DNA of 64,000 nucleotides, from NCBI GenBank assembly GCA_022605405.1, contig JABYQQ010000010.1, positions 310,001-374,000 on the forward strand, in the 5' to 3' direction. The DNA comes from Earliella scabrosa. Taxonomy: Eukaryota > Basidiomycota > Agaricomycetes > Polyporales > Polyporaceae. Made by a program: the position numbers and the translations under genes. The notes below the pieces were generated by a model, which was not told the origin of the DNA, did no database searches, and worked only from the letters and a program-made list of their open reading frames with translations. Of this stretch, positions 46,585-58,299 are shown one piece after another. Each line of letters starts with the position of its first letter. Within the stretch, counting starts at the first letter, position 1.

Positions 46585-48402
46585 ATGCACGCCACAATCC
46601 TTCCTCAGCATGGCTCGCCGAAGGAGTCCGCGATCACGCTGACTGACGCAATGCATGCCGACGCCAAAGCCTCGCCAGAGTTCCGGATGGACGGCGGACG
46701 CAGAGCTTGGCTCAGCGTGCTCGGTGGGTACGTGAAGTGTTGCAAACTCTCGCTCCCCTGTCCGTTGACGTTCTATTTGTCCCAGTTTTCTGGTCGCATT
46801 CTGCACCTTCGGGGCTGGGAGCTCCTTCGGAGTGTATCAAGAATACTACACCCTCAAGGGAACATCTAGCGCGTCCAATATAAGCTGGATTGGCTCGATA
46901 CAAGTCTTCCTCACATTCTCCATGGGGTTGCCGGCCGGGAAGATGCTCGATGCGGGGTACTTCCATCATGCGCAGCTTGCGGGCGCAACATTGTACATTT
47001 TCTCGTCAGTACTTCATGATCGGTGCTCCGACGGGCGGTGCTGACCATGAATGTAGACTCTTCATGCTTTCCCTCGCCGACACCGACCAATACTATCAAG
47101 TGTTGCTCTCTCAAGGTGTAGGCGCCGGACTCGGGTCTGGGTTGATATTTTCCCCGGCATTGTCCGTACAGGCCCACCACTGGAAGAGGAGACGGGCACT
47201 GGCGATGGGGGTTGTCCTGTCGGGTTGGTGTTTAGTTAATGCTTCATTTTGATTCCACCCTCATTGTCCAGAGCAGGTACATCTTGCGGAGGGGTCGTCT
47301 ACCCGATCTTGCTCAACAAGCTGATCAATGGGCGTGTCGGCTTCGCATGGGGAGTGCGGGCGTCGGCATTCCTCACGCTTGGGCTACTGGTCGTCGCCAA
47401 TCTCACCCTGTCGACGCGCACGTCTAGCATCAGATCATCTGCACCTGCGACGAAGTTGAGTCGCACACAGCTCCTACGGGATTACCCTTACTGGATATCT
47501 CTAGCAGGGTACGTTGACCACACTATCGTGCTTTCTCTGTTGATTGATGAACCACTGTGGCTCTTAACAGGGCGGTCTTGACACTACTCGGTTTGTACAT
47601 CCCCTGTCAGTATGCCCGACAAAGTACGCCGTCGTCCGCTATAGAGATCATCCACAGATTTCTACCTCCAACTCTTCGTGAGGATCCATGGAGTGTCGCC
47701 TATGTTGGCGTTCCACTCGGTCAGCTCTGTGCAATAGTTGCATAATTCACCGATACTCATCTATGTCGCACAGGTTGCTGTTATGAACGGCGCATCGTTC
47801 TTCGGACGCACCATCCTCAACTTCCTCGCCGACCAATATGGGCGATTCAACATCGCGTGTCCCACCGCGTTCATCAGCACCGGCCTCGTTTTTCTCATGT
47901 TCGCCGCGACAACTACAGGCGGAACGGTGCTGTTCGCGATTCTATATGGCTTCTTCTCCGGCGGGTGTCAGTATCCCCATTGGGTCAGTCGATCAGGGCG
48001 CGAGCTAATTGCTGTCTTCGTCAGTTGCCTCTCTCCTCAGTCCAGTACTAGCGCTGTTTGCCAGAGACCTCTCTGAACTTGGGTGCGTCGCATGTCGCAT
48101 CCATGGAGAGACCCTCGCCTCTGAATGGCTGATGTTGTAGCGTTCGCATCGGTATCGGGTTCTTCTTTACTGGCTTTGGCGTCCTCCTCGGGTCCCCCAT
48201 AGCCGGCGCTCTCATCGACCCCGGATTCCATTGGCACAGGCTCATCGTGTTCAGCGGCGTAAGTACTAGTCTTCACCCTGAACCTTACTCTTGCTGTAGA
48301 TCTGATAAAAATATGCTGCAGGTGGTGATGGCCACGGGTTCCGCGCTGTTGCTCATTGCTCGCCAGATGGCGGTCAAGCGGAGAGGAACGCAGTGGACGT
48401 AG
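46585..48402 (+). CDS. MFS transporter, monocarboxylate-permease type (copy 2)
   Basis: Paralogue of the transporter at 28835-30608, also on the plus strand. Exons 46585-46727, 46786-47004, 47057-47223, 47277-47508, 47571-47605, 47658-47719, 47774-47966, 48025-48082, 48141-48258 and 48322-48402 give 435 aa, the same length as copy 1. All splice positions and phases agree. M-D-G-G-R-R-A-W-L-S-V begins the membrane domain and QAHHWKRRRALAMG marks the cytosolic loop. Here the intron after exon 3 starts with an ordinary GT. An upstream in-frame Met at 46534 would add 17 residues; I chose the internal Met because it matches the length of copy 1. It closes the lipid block on the right. Confidence 0.88.
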
Positions 48403-50403
48403 GCCGGGGTGGCCTGCGTTCTGACTAGGTTCGGGCTGGATATAGAACCGTCACCTTGCCTCACAGATTTAATCACAGTCGGGTTCCGCGAGCGTACCGC
48501 ACAGAAGCTACGCGTGTCCGTCCGAGGAGCGGGAGCGAAGGCCGAGTCCGAAGGCCCGCGGAGTCGCGAGGTCCCGACCAGCGCATCTCCTTCGTCGGGT
48601 TGTTCCAATGTGGACGCTGTGGGTCCACCGCCTCAGCACAGTGTGCTCCTGCATGTCGGCGGCGGAGCGGGCGTCCGAGATGAACCCGCCGAGCCGGCTT
48701 GCATCCGTAAGGCGTGTGGTGCGCTGGATACATGTGTCCGTGGCGCGGATGCACACTCACACGTGTTCGCCCTCCTACTGCCATCTGAACCACATCGGCT
48801 GTACGCGCTCTACTGGGCCGCAGCTTGCGCTCCCCGCACTCCCCATTCGCAAGTTAATGAAAGAATCATGCTAGCTCGCGCACCATAAGTTCAATTTGGC
48901 CGAAGCTCGTTATAGGAGGCCGCCATGGCTACCAACCTTGCCTGGCAGTGCCCCACCCAATCGTACATCGTGAGTGCACAGTCTGCACAGGTCCAAAAAT
49001 ACATACAGTCATAGGCACATATGCGTGTCGCCAATTGCACCCCCGTTCGGTTCCTGCCCAATCACACTAACAATGGCGGGTCCCCGCCACCTCCGCACTA
49101 CCTACCCTGCGCGACCGCAACTTCTCAGAACGACGGCTGGACTTCCTCCAACGCGCCACCGTGGCCAAGAACGGAGAGCTCAATGGCTTCCACTGCGTTC
49201 ATGCCCATGGCCAGCGTCCAATCGGATTCCACGTGGATATCCGAGAAGGTTCAGGCTGGGAGGCCGTCGGCGACCCCGCGTCGCTCGTCGCAGTGGAGGG
49301 GTCGTGTGATGGTCTCGATGTAGCTGGATTGGCGTTGGCGACGGATGCCTGTCGAGCCACGGGGGCCAGAAGTGAGCGTGAGCGAGGATGAAAGGGTCAG
49401 TGATCGCGTGCAGTTGTGTTATTAGATCGGGACCAACCAGAGCGTAGACACTAGACATTGGATATCTGCCAATGATGCAACTTTGATAGGGCATAGTGGT
49501 GCTATGTCGCGCAAGACGCGACGAGGCGGTCAGCGAGAGATGCATCGGAAGAGAGTGATGAACAGACCTTCGATTGTGGAGTTTGGTGCAGTCGGTCTTC
49601 GTCGACTGATTGGAAACCTCTTTCTCCGATCCCATACGCGCGGTGTTTGGGTCGGCATCGCAGGAGGATGAGTGTTTCTCTGACTTGGGGTGTTCTTCGG
49701 ACATGATAAGGATAGAGCAGAAGATGAGGGGTCAAAAGCGAGGCACGCAGAGCCATAGTGCCAGTAGAAGCTTGTACTTATGCTCGGGCGGTGATATACC
49801 TCGTTCAGGCTACGAACGTGCGACGTCTCCCGAAAACCTCGTGTGCTGCTTCCTCACATCGTAGACGTGTCGTGGCGAACGCGATTTGCCGAAGATAATA
49901 GAGAAGAGAAGCCAGTTGCTCGACGTTTTTCGGCGGGTCCTGGACGGCACGGAAGGTCAGCGGTGGCCCTACGCAGTCGCACTCGCAAGATGGAGAGACA
50001 CTTACCTTTTGGCGGTCCTACCGGTACGTCAGGAACGTTGTGCTCTGCTGAACGTGCTGCGTGTAGGGGATGCGCTGATCGCGCGCGCACCTGTCTGTTT
50101 TACGTCTTACGCCGTGGAAGTTACGGCGGTGCCGGGCCATTGGAGGTTGATCAGAGTGACAACCATTGGCATATGGGGGTTCTTCGGTGAAGTAGCTTGA
50201 GCTGAGCTCGAGAGGCCGCCAGCAAGCTTAGTAAACGTCGTGGAGTGAGACGCGTGAGGTCACAGTGCGGTGATGCGTGACGAATGCGTGACAGCGCGCC
50301 ATGCGCACCGTTCACTGCTGGTGAGAAGGCTTGCAGTGGACCAGAACGTACTCCATCTACAGCTGCTTCTCCAGTGACGTGTAACTCAAGTCTACGCTAC
50401 AAG
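48403..50403. other. Intergenic, 2.0 kb, possible small unrecognised gene
   Basis: Mostly unassigned. A plus-strand frame ending at 49391 (about 49067-49391) reads like protein, with R-L-D-F-L-Q-R-A-T-V and G-F-H-V-D-I-R-E, and a possible first exon with a GTGAGT donor starts at 48925. The two could not be joined firmly, and a 174-codon frame overlaps on the other strand. A 104-codon plus frame at 49886-50200 has no recognised features. Confidence 0.3.
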
Positions 50404-53232
50404 ATGGATCCTCATGCAGTCTACATCCAAGTGCAGAATGTCCACAGAGTCCTATCTGCAAATGCGCGTCTTCTCCGTCTCGACGACTCGGAGCATGGCA
50501 CTGGCAGGAACGTTGAGCATACCGACAAGGTATGGTTGTTGCGCTCTCTTGACTACTGGGATGTATCAGGACCGTATTTTTGCAGGTTCTAAGGGATGTT
50601 CTCGTGCACCCTGACTTTGTGCTTCATCAAGCAGCCGCCCTCGAGGACGCGGTTGGTGATAGTGTCACCCTGCGTTCGGACTACGCGCAGGAACATAATG
50701 TCGGTGATGTTCAGCTCAGCGATCGTAAAATTCTCATCTGAACGGACTCAGTTCGCCATAATGCGCCCGGACTTCATCAACGCACAAGCGAAGAACATGC
50801 AGCTCGCGCTCGATGACAATGCACAGCTACAGGCCAACGTCGTTGTCAAGTCAGAGTTTCCCGGAGAGGCAAGTCGTGGACCTTCTTCGGGCGTGTATGA
50901 TGGACAAGAACCTCGCTTTCAGATGCCCGTCAACTCTTACCCCACCATGGGCCATGCCTTCATCCTTGAAGTTGTCGAAACTTTGTCCCAGATCGTCAAC
51001 GACAACGCTTCCGTCGCCGTCGCTCATGACGTTGATGTCCGTCTGGTATGCCATCTCGCGTGTCTCTATGCGAGGTTACTGAACTGCCTGCCACCAGCTC
51101 AAAACGTCCCAACCTCATTTCGCCATGCGGTTGGTGGTCTCCTTGCGTAGTGCGATCGAAAGTCATATAGCGCAGAGCAAGAGACTCGCAGAGTGCGAGA
51201 ATGCGGTGAGTGATATGTCGAAATTTGATGCTGTTGGCAGCTGATGCATGTCCACCCTCTCAGCTGCATGCCACCCAAACTACACTGGCGGCACTCCGTC
51301 GTGAGAACGAACAGCTACAAACAGCGGCGTCTCTGCAGCCCGAGGACTTCTCCCTGGGTGATCTGAGAGAGGAAAGTGTGCGCCTGATGCAGGAGAAGAA
51401 CGGGCTCATGCATGGTATCGCGCAGCTGAACGAGGAGGACGCTGGTATGCAGCGAGACTTACAGGTCCACAGTCCTTACGCCCGTCTCGTTGAGAACGCG
51501 AAGCACGAGAAAGCGAAGCTCGAGGAGGACATGAAAAAGCTAGATGCGTCTGCAAAGGAATGCATCCGGAATCTGGAGACGGAGGTTAGTGACTATGAGA
51601 TGAAGGCGTCGTTGTTCTAACTTATCAGCATGTGGACGAGCTAACCTTGGCTTCTCTCGCAGCTTCAAGCTCGCGAGAGCGCGCTGAACACACTGAGGAA
51701 AAAGCACGACACAGTTGTAGAAGTGAACGCACGATTGGAGGATGAAGTCAGGAGGGTCTCCACGGCTCTCGACTGTTACAGGGAGTACAATCGAAGCAGG
51801 ACACAGGAATATGAAGCGACGCAGGTCGAGGTGGGTATGGCGTCTGGTGTTGGCACTTGAGACTGATTGGATCCATCATAGGTGGTCAGACTACGGGAAT
51901 ACCTACAAGGGAATAGACCAAGTCACCATGAAATATTCCAAGAGAATGCGCAACTGCAGGCATCCATGACCGAGCTTGAGAATGATGGCAAGGTGTGTGT
52001 GGTCATGAGTGGAAGAGTCTGTCATGCTGACCTGCCCGTCACGAGCTCTCTAACTCTGTCATGAGACGAGAGACATCAGAGACAACCCTGAACGAGGAAA
52101 ATGCTCGCCATGTCAGAGCTCCACCGACTACTCCTTCCACGCCGGTCCAGTACGTGTTAGACATGGCATTCGCAGCGGGGACTGGCTGATATGTGTCTAG
52201 ACCTTCTAGGTCTGCATTTCCTCGCAAGCGAAACAACACAGCTTCTTCCTCGGACAGTCGCGGAACGGCAACCCTCACGAACAATTTAGAATGTTCAATA
52301 GGCCTCACTCTGACCGCACACGCTTCTCCGCTTCCTTCGGAGAGATTCAATGCCGTGAATGATTTGCCGGACATCGTCATTGATCTCGATGCTTGCGAAC
52401 ATACGCGGACCGTGTTCACTCGGCAATCTCTCAATGCGATTCTGGGTGGCAGCGTATCACAGATCTTTGTGCGGTAAGAGCTGAACACAACGATAGTTTT
52501 ATTCTCCCTGCTTACAAAATTCACTTGCAGCTGTACTGACAGCGCAACATCTCTCGCCCGCAAACACGGGATCAAGGACTTCGTGTGCCTGAACGTTATG
52601 CTGCACACCTGGGCTCCCTCGGGGCCGGCAAAGCACGGATACATGTTCGTGGGTTTGGGCAGGGACCAAAATCTCTTCTATGAGGGCGAGGACCGTCACA
52701 TCTTCGTGGGTGACGGTACTCGTCTGCTCTATTGCGGACGCTATCACGCCCTGCGTGTCAAGCCGTTGACCAAGGAGGAGTGGGCGACTTTGCCAGAAAA
52801 GGTTAGACAGTGATCATCTAACTCCTGCTGAAAGCCATATTGACGGTTGCTGCGCAGACCAAGCATTCCTTCTCGGAGATGACATTCCACAGAGATAAGT
52901 CGGAGAGACGGATGTCCGTGCGCCAGGTCCGAGCGCAGTACAACTCAGGCGTCCTCCGCGCGCCCTGCGTACGGCTACAGTGCGTCGATTTCGACGTCGC
53001 CCTGTACCGGGACATCGTGGCTGCAAACGCGCGTTTCTTCGAGAACGGCGGCAGCGCAACCAGCGAGAGGGCGCGCGACGTCAAGCGTCGCAAGGTGGGT
53101 GAATCTGGTAAGGATGTCCGTGACCAAGAGGACGACTCTAGCGACGACGAACCGCTTTCCGCTCGAATGCACGCGAAGTCAATGTTCGAGGGAGCGTCGA
53201 CGCCGTCGAGCACTGGAACAGGCTTAAGGTGA
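50404..53232 (+). CDS. Coiled-coil protein with C-terminal DUF6697-like domain
   Basis: Unknown function. The start at 50404 opens an exon to 50529, then 50586 onward. About a dozen exons follow, with clear blocks at about 51264-51585, 51661-51832, 52201-52475 and 52531-52801, then 52858-53232. The middle is a long coiled coil rich in Glu, Lys, Leu and Gln, with asparagine and glutamine heptad positions. The C-terminal globular part has a conserved core, D-F-V-C-L-N-V-M-L-H-T-W-A-P then G-Y-M-F-V-G-L-G, ending P-L-T-K-E-E-W-A-T-L-P, which I recall as typical of the Agaricomycete DUF6697 group. A basic, then acidic, tail (residues K-R-R-K and D-D-S-S-D-D-E) could be a nuclear signal. Several middle junctions are unsure, so the outer limits are better supported than the exon list. 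Confidence 0.65.
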
Positions 53233-53440
53233 GGGCTACGTGATGGTAACACGTCGTCACACGGTAGGGTAGAAGGTCCCAAAACGAGTAGGAACATAAT
53301 CCAAGTGATTGGTCCATACCATGACACATTAGATGTCCGGGTGAGCCACGATGCGAAAATCCTGGACTAGGAAGCAGAACAGGTCTTCGAGGGGTCGTGT
53401 GTCGGGCAGGCTCGCACGACGTGCAACGCTCATTATCTAT

Positions 53441-53895
53441 GGCCAGGGAATGGATCGGAAATCCGCGTGAAACTTATCGTGTCCTCAACAATCCCAATAC
53501 ATTTTCTGGCCTTTGACAGACAACACGGCCAATCAATTCCTTTGTCGCAGAAATGGGAGCCAGGAGATGTTGACAGCCCCGTGACAGGAAAGGGCATGGA
53601 AAGGGCATAGGCATGTTGTAAGTCTTGTGCATTTCCGTGATCAATCGAGGAAATGAAAAAGAAATGAGCCAGAAAGGTTGAATTTTTTGGCCAAAACATT
53701 TCTTGCTCACAGACATCGCCCGCACATGTTTGATGCCAATGGCCTTTCGCATGGCTTTCCTGTCAGATGGCTCAGTAACATTTCCTGGTCAGCGAGGACA
53801 TGCATTTGACATTTTTCATGCGCTGGGCTCGGAAATGAGAGGGAAATGTCCCAGATTGGATAAGTTTCTGCCGGATTTCCGTTACATTTCTGAGC
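53441..53895. mobile_element. MITE-like element with imperfect terminal inverted repeats
   Basis: The left end contains CGGAAATCCGCGTGAAAC at 53456-53473. The right end, at 53860-53881, reads CGGAAATCCGGCAGAAAC in reverse complement, and both continue with TTAT. Weaker matching extends outward to a CAG(G/A) terminus on each side. The roughly 450 nt interior is AT-richer than its surroundings and dotted with GGAAATG and CATTTCC. There is no long frame. The CAGGG-like end recalls hAT elements, but I found no clear target-site duplication. Confidence 0.55.
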
Positions 53896-54013
53896 CGCTG
53901 AAAAAAGGCGTTGCACGTCGTGTCGTGACTCGTCAGTAACAGCCGCCGGGTAACACGATCACCTGACGTTGGAGCCACGCGTCTGTAGCCGAGCTGGAAG
54001 ACGCGTCCTAACC

Positions 54014-54041
54014 CCTCAGGCCTCAGGCCTCAGGCCTCAGG
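54014..54041. repeat. (CCTCAGG)4 tandem repeat
   Basis: Four perfect copies of the heptamer CCTCAGG, followed by a one-base-different fifth unit, CCTGCAGG, at 54042-54049. Each unit is a near-palindrome, so the tract can form small hairpins. Confidence 0.9.
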
Positions 54042-54525
54042 CCTGCAGGGCTTCGGGGCCCCCGGCCCAAACCGCCGCCTGGCTGTGGACACAAGCTGGG
54101 CTCATAGATCTCCTGGCTCGACTGAAAGTCCTGGCGCTCCTGCGGGGACTAAGGTACGCCACTCGTTTCTTTAGTCGATGCCAGACTGTGAGATTTGAAC
54201 AGCTCGTGGCGACGATGGTGCTGTTGCCTAGTGCAGCCGGAATGCATAATACGGCTGCTAGTACCTGCACATGCGCAAGTACTCAACGCTGTGCTCAACC
54301 CTATCGACGTATACTACTGACCCTCCGAGTCGCCTTCCTCTTGCGGCGGTGACTGGTAAGGTGACATGTGAAGACATGTCGAAGGAGAAGCACCACAATT
54401 GAAGCTCAATGACGCGCTCTTGCCTTGGCCTGACCCGTCCTTGACCGGGACAGTGAAACGTACTTCCCTCCTCCACCATCCCTTTCCAAGACCCAACTCC
54501 GTGTGTTCCTGTATCGCCGCCCAGC

Positions 54526-57029
54526 ATGGAGGCGCCTCCACACAGCCTATCCTACAACGAATCTACGACGACGTCGGCAGCGGAAGCAAAGGAAGAAGCA
54601 GAAGCATTCATCTCGCAGAATAGCGACAGTGCTGACCAGACCGAGGCGACCATGACTAGCATGGAGACACCGCGGGATCATCCCTTGGTGCGCAACTTGA
54701 GCCGCAATCCGCACTGGGGTCGCGTCCTGATCATCCTTTCACGGTCAGCGCTGGTCGATATGGTACAAACGGTACCTGACGGTCTTAACCTGCGTCATTC
54801 TCTTTATCCTCGTGTGAGTGCCTCTCTACCTCGTACCCCGGCAGGACGATTCGTGTAAGACTCGGAGGCATTGACACTCTTGAACAGAACTCTCACTTCC
54901 GAAGCGCTGTTCGTGTTCGTGCATCAGTTGGAGATCGAATATAAGATGGGTGGCACCCTCGTTCAGCTGACCATCGCCAGCTTTGGGGTCTGCTTCTGCG
55001 TTGGGCCGCTATTGTGGGCGCCGCTATCGGAGCAGGTGAGTATATGCATCGATGCGTTCATGGGTCGTCTCCTGATGGTGTTACCAAGTTCGGTCGCAGG
55101 CCGGTCTTCCTCTTCTGTTTCATGGCGCTCCCCGTAAGTGGCTTCCGTGACGTGTGAACCGCACTTATGCGCTATTCCCAATCAGATTCTGCAAGTCGGG
55201 GTGGCACTCTCACAGAACAGCACGTCTATCGTCTTGTTTCGCATTCTGTCCGGACTACTGGGGTCCGCGATCCTTCCTCTAGCTCCGTACGCCGTATACC
55301 CTCGCACTCCTGCGCATATATGCTGACATTTGGGAAAGGGCCATCATTGCAGACATGTGAGCGATGCAAGATTACCCTTATCATATGTAGTGACTGATCA
55401 CCTTCGTATCAGCTGGGATGTCGATGCCAGGGAAAAGGAAATGGGAACCTACATCTTCAACATCATGAGTCCTTCAAGGTCTGTACCGCCGTAACATCGC
55501 CTCTTCGCTGACATCCATGCATACACCCACAGCGGGGCGGTGTTCGGTGTAGCCTTGCTTCAGAAAGACCTCGGTTGGCGAGATTCGTGTTGGGTGCTTG
55601 CCGTCATCGTTTGTCACTATGGCTGTACTGTTCTGGCTGTTAGCAACGCTCATGAGTTTCTTGACGTGATGCAGGCTGGGATTTGCTCTATCTTGGTGGT
55701 GCTGACGTTCCACGAAACGCGTCGGTACGTTCCATAGCGTGTTTGTATGGTGCATCCCCTGGCATATTCTTTCAGGTCGCCTGTTGTAGTGGACGATGGA
55801 GAAGAGCAGGCAAATAAGGACGACAGCGAGTATCGCACCACCACAGCCCTTGTACCGGCGCATACAGGCTCCGCGCCTGCTACGCAACCGCGAACATGGC
55901 AGCAGCTCGCAAAGCCCTACGTTCTGCTACACCAAGAGCCTCTCCTCGTCATGTGTACAATCTATCTGGCGGTGCGTGACAGCAGCGATCTCGGTTTGTT
56001 GACCATATTAGAGACAGATTACAGTTAGTCGGCGTTTCTGTGAACATCCTCTTCAAGGTCATCCCAGTCGCATTCCAGGGATACACCTCGGCAGTGCCAC
56101 AGAGTACGTTCGTGAACTAGTTTGCATACAACTTCCACCTTTGACATTGATTTCGCTCTAGAGTTGGGGGGCTTGATAATCATCCTCGGCTCTATCCTCG
56201 GGCACATCACAGTCAGTAGTTCGATGCCAGGGGGTGTAGAGCATACCTGACGACCTGTCAGCACAACGTCTTGCTTTATCCTCGACTCTACCTGCCTCGA
56301 GCGCGTCAGTATGCACCCGCACGCGTCCCACCAGAATTGCGGCTATCTTTGGCGATATGGGCCGCGCCCCTGTTCGCGCTGTCGTTTATTTGGTTTGGGT
56401 GCGCGCTTCAGTAGCCTGTGTGTGCGCCATCCCCATTGACATTCCTCAACACAGATGGACAGCGTCTCCCCATATCCATGCCGCAGTGCCCTTGCTTGCC
56501 GCCGTGTTCATAGGGATGTCTGCAATGTGGATCATGGTGAGCTAGGTGCATTTCATCATTCCTGCGCAACTCACAGTTGTTGATGGGATAGCAAGTCACG
56601 ATGAACTATGTTGTCGGTATGTGCATCTAGACTTCGGGAGGATATAAACGATGAGACTTTGAATCCGGTTGAACGTTCCAGACTTGTACCAGGACGTGGT
56701 GGCATCGGCACTAGCATGGTACATCGTGACGACATACATCCTGACCACAATCACGTCGGTGCGTCAGCATGTGTTTCAGAGTGGCCATGGGCTGCTGAAC
56801 GAGCTGAGCGGTGGGCGTTACAGGTCTACTCGGTCCAGCTGTTCCGCACTCTGAGTCCGCGCTGGATCATGACGCTCGTTGGCTGCGTCGGAGTCGCCAT
56901 TGTCCCAATACCGATTCTGCTCAGGAGGTGAGCCCGTCGATGTTGCATGGTGGCGGACCTGATCGTGCCGTCGTGATATTGCGCAGGTTTGGGCCGGCGT
57001 TGCGAGCAAAGTCCCGGCAAATACGGTGA
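54526..57029 (+). CDS. MFS transporter, DHA1 (multidrug/polyamine) type
   Basis: A probable 12-TM drug:proton antiporter. Exon 1 is 54526-54687, exon 2 is 54749-54813, exon 3 starts at 54888. In order, splicing yields R-W-S-I-W-Y-K-R-Y-L-T-V-L at the first TM, C-V-G-P-L-L-W-A-P-L-S-E-Q, then F-G-R-R-P-V-F, the standard DHA1 loop between TM2 and TM3. It continues with L-F-R-I-L-S-G-L, A-D-I-W-D-V-D-A-R-E-K-E-M-G and H-E-T-R-R before a long charged central loop. The last exons contain the V-D-L-Y and L-R-R-F-G-P-A-L-R-A-K-S-R type C-terminus. Junctions between about 55620 and 56600 are unclear, with introns in many phases, so the gene might be decaying there. It was not tied to the lipid block. 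Confidence 0.6.
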
Positions 57030-58299
57030 GCGGGGGTACGTCGTAGTGAGGATTCTACATACATCACTAGGAAGATCAGTCTATATATACTCACAATCAT
57101 TCACGAGCAACTCCTGGGAGACCGAGTCTGACAGTGCATGACGTCGTCCAGCCCTATCCACGGGGTGTGGCGGCCGACTCTCGAACGATGGCGATGCAAG
57201 CTGCAAACAAGACCGTCGGTCACCTAGTAGGAACTTGTTTTACTGGAAGGTAAGGCAGGGAGCGGCCCCGCTGAGAACCGGAGCATGTGTGACGTGCGGG
57301 CGGTCGGCACCTATGGGGCAAGCTTGCGTTCAGTAACCGTCAACCCATCGTTCTTCCAGATTCCATGCAAGAGCAAGCGCACAGAGAGCGAGCGGGGCTC
57401 CGTAGCACCAGATTGTGCGGATGCATACCTCAACACCGTACTCGGAAGTCAGTATCGTACGGGAGATGTGCATCAAGTAACAAGTTGCCGTTCCAGTGGC
57501 ACTGAACAACGAAGGACCGGAGCGCCCAGTCGGAGTCTAGATACACGAAGGCAGTTCCGCTCCGAGTGCAGCACGCGTCTGACCTTGTCTCACCAACTTG
57601 CTCTCTCAGCTGCCAATCCGCATCGTCCCCTCAGCCCTCGTCCACCTGTGTCTATCGCCTCGTGCCCCTTCTTGCCCGTTATGACCACCTCTCCGGCGCT
57701 AGTCATGACGGCTTCCCGGGCACTTCTCACCGCAGTTCGTACAAGATCCTGGACGGCGCCCCCGCAAGCTGCATAGGCAGCAGGCTCCCGGGTCCTACGC
57801 ACTGACGCACAGAAGGCTTCGTCGCCTGCTCGACCAACGTTCAAATCGATGAAGTGAACCCGACCCCGGTCCCAGTAGAGCAAAACGTCGACTCGATCCC
57901 GAACCTCTACGACCCCCTTAACGTCCCTGACGCCATTCACGCCGCCCATTCTCGAGTCCTCTCGCCGTGGCCTACGATAATCTGTGTACCGCCTCCTGGC
58001 TGGCTCACTCGAGCTCTTCATTACAGCTTATATACACCGCGCGCTGCTCCGGCAACCGTTCGCCGAACGCACACATCCTCAAACGCGACGAACGTACCCA
58101 AACCGCGAAGGTCGAGCGTCCTCCTTCACTGCCAGGGTCCGTCTGGGAACACGCCCCGGGCCCATCGCACTTTCGTCGTCCAACTTCCGTGCCGTCCGCG
58201 CGCCCTCTTCCGTGCCTCGATCCGGGCTCACGAGCCGCTCCTCGCGCCCGAGCCTGTACGCCGTGCACGCAGTATATATACAGGGGCGGGACGGACGCC
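57030..58299. other. Intergenic, 1.3 kb
   Basis: Upstream region of the GH16 gene. Open frames on both strands between 57285 and 58021 have no recognisable domain. TATA-like strings lie near 58027 and at 58273-58280. Confidence 0.4.
58273..58280 (+). promoter_or_regulatory. TATA-like box upstream of the GH16 gene
   Basis: TATATATA, 20 nt before the chosen start codon. That distance is shorter than expected for a TATA-driven transcript carrying this Met, so either another promoter is used or the box is fortuitous. Confidence 0.35.

Larger units (their letters stand above)
53233..54525. other. Intergenic with MITE-like element and short tandem repeat
   Basis: No gene. It holds the element at 53441-53895 and the heptamer repeat at 54014-54041, both listed separately. 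The rest shows only short frames. Confidence 0.5.

Noticed and set aside
28835..48402. Polyketide or non-ribosomal peptide cluster
   Set aside because: No ketosynthase, adenylation-thiolation module or terpene cyclase sequence was found; the only adenylating enzyme is a free-standing acyl-CoA ligase.
54150..54260. tRNA-like string with GATTTGAAC on the plus strand
   Set aside because: The flanking bases do not pair into a T stem and no anticodon arm can be drawn.
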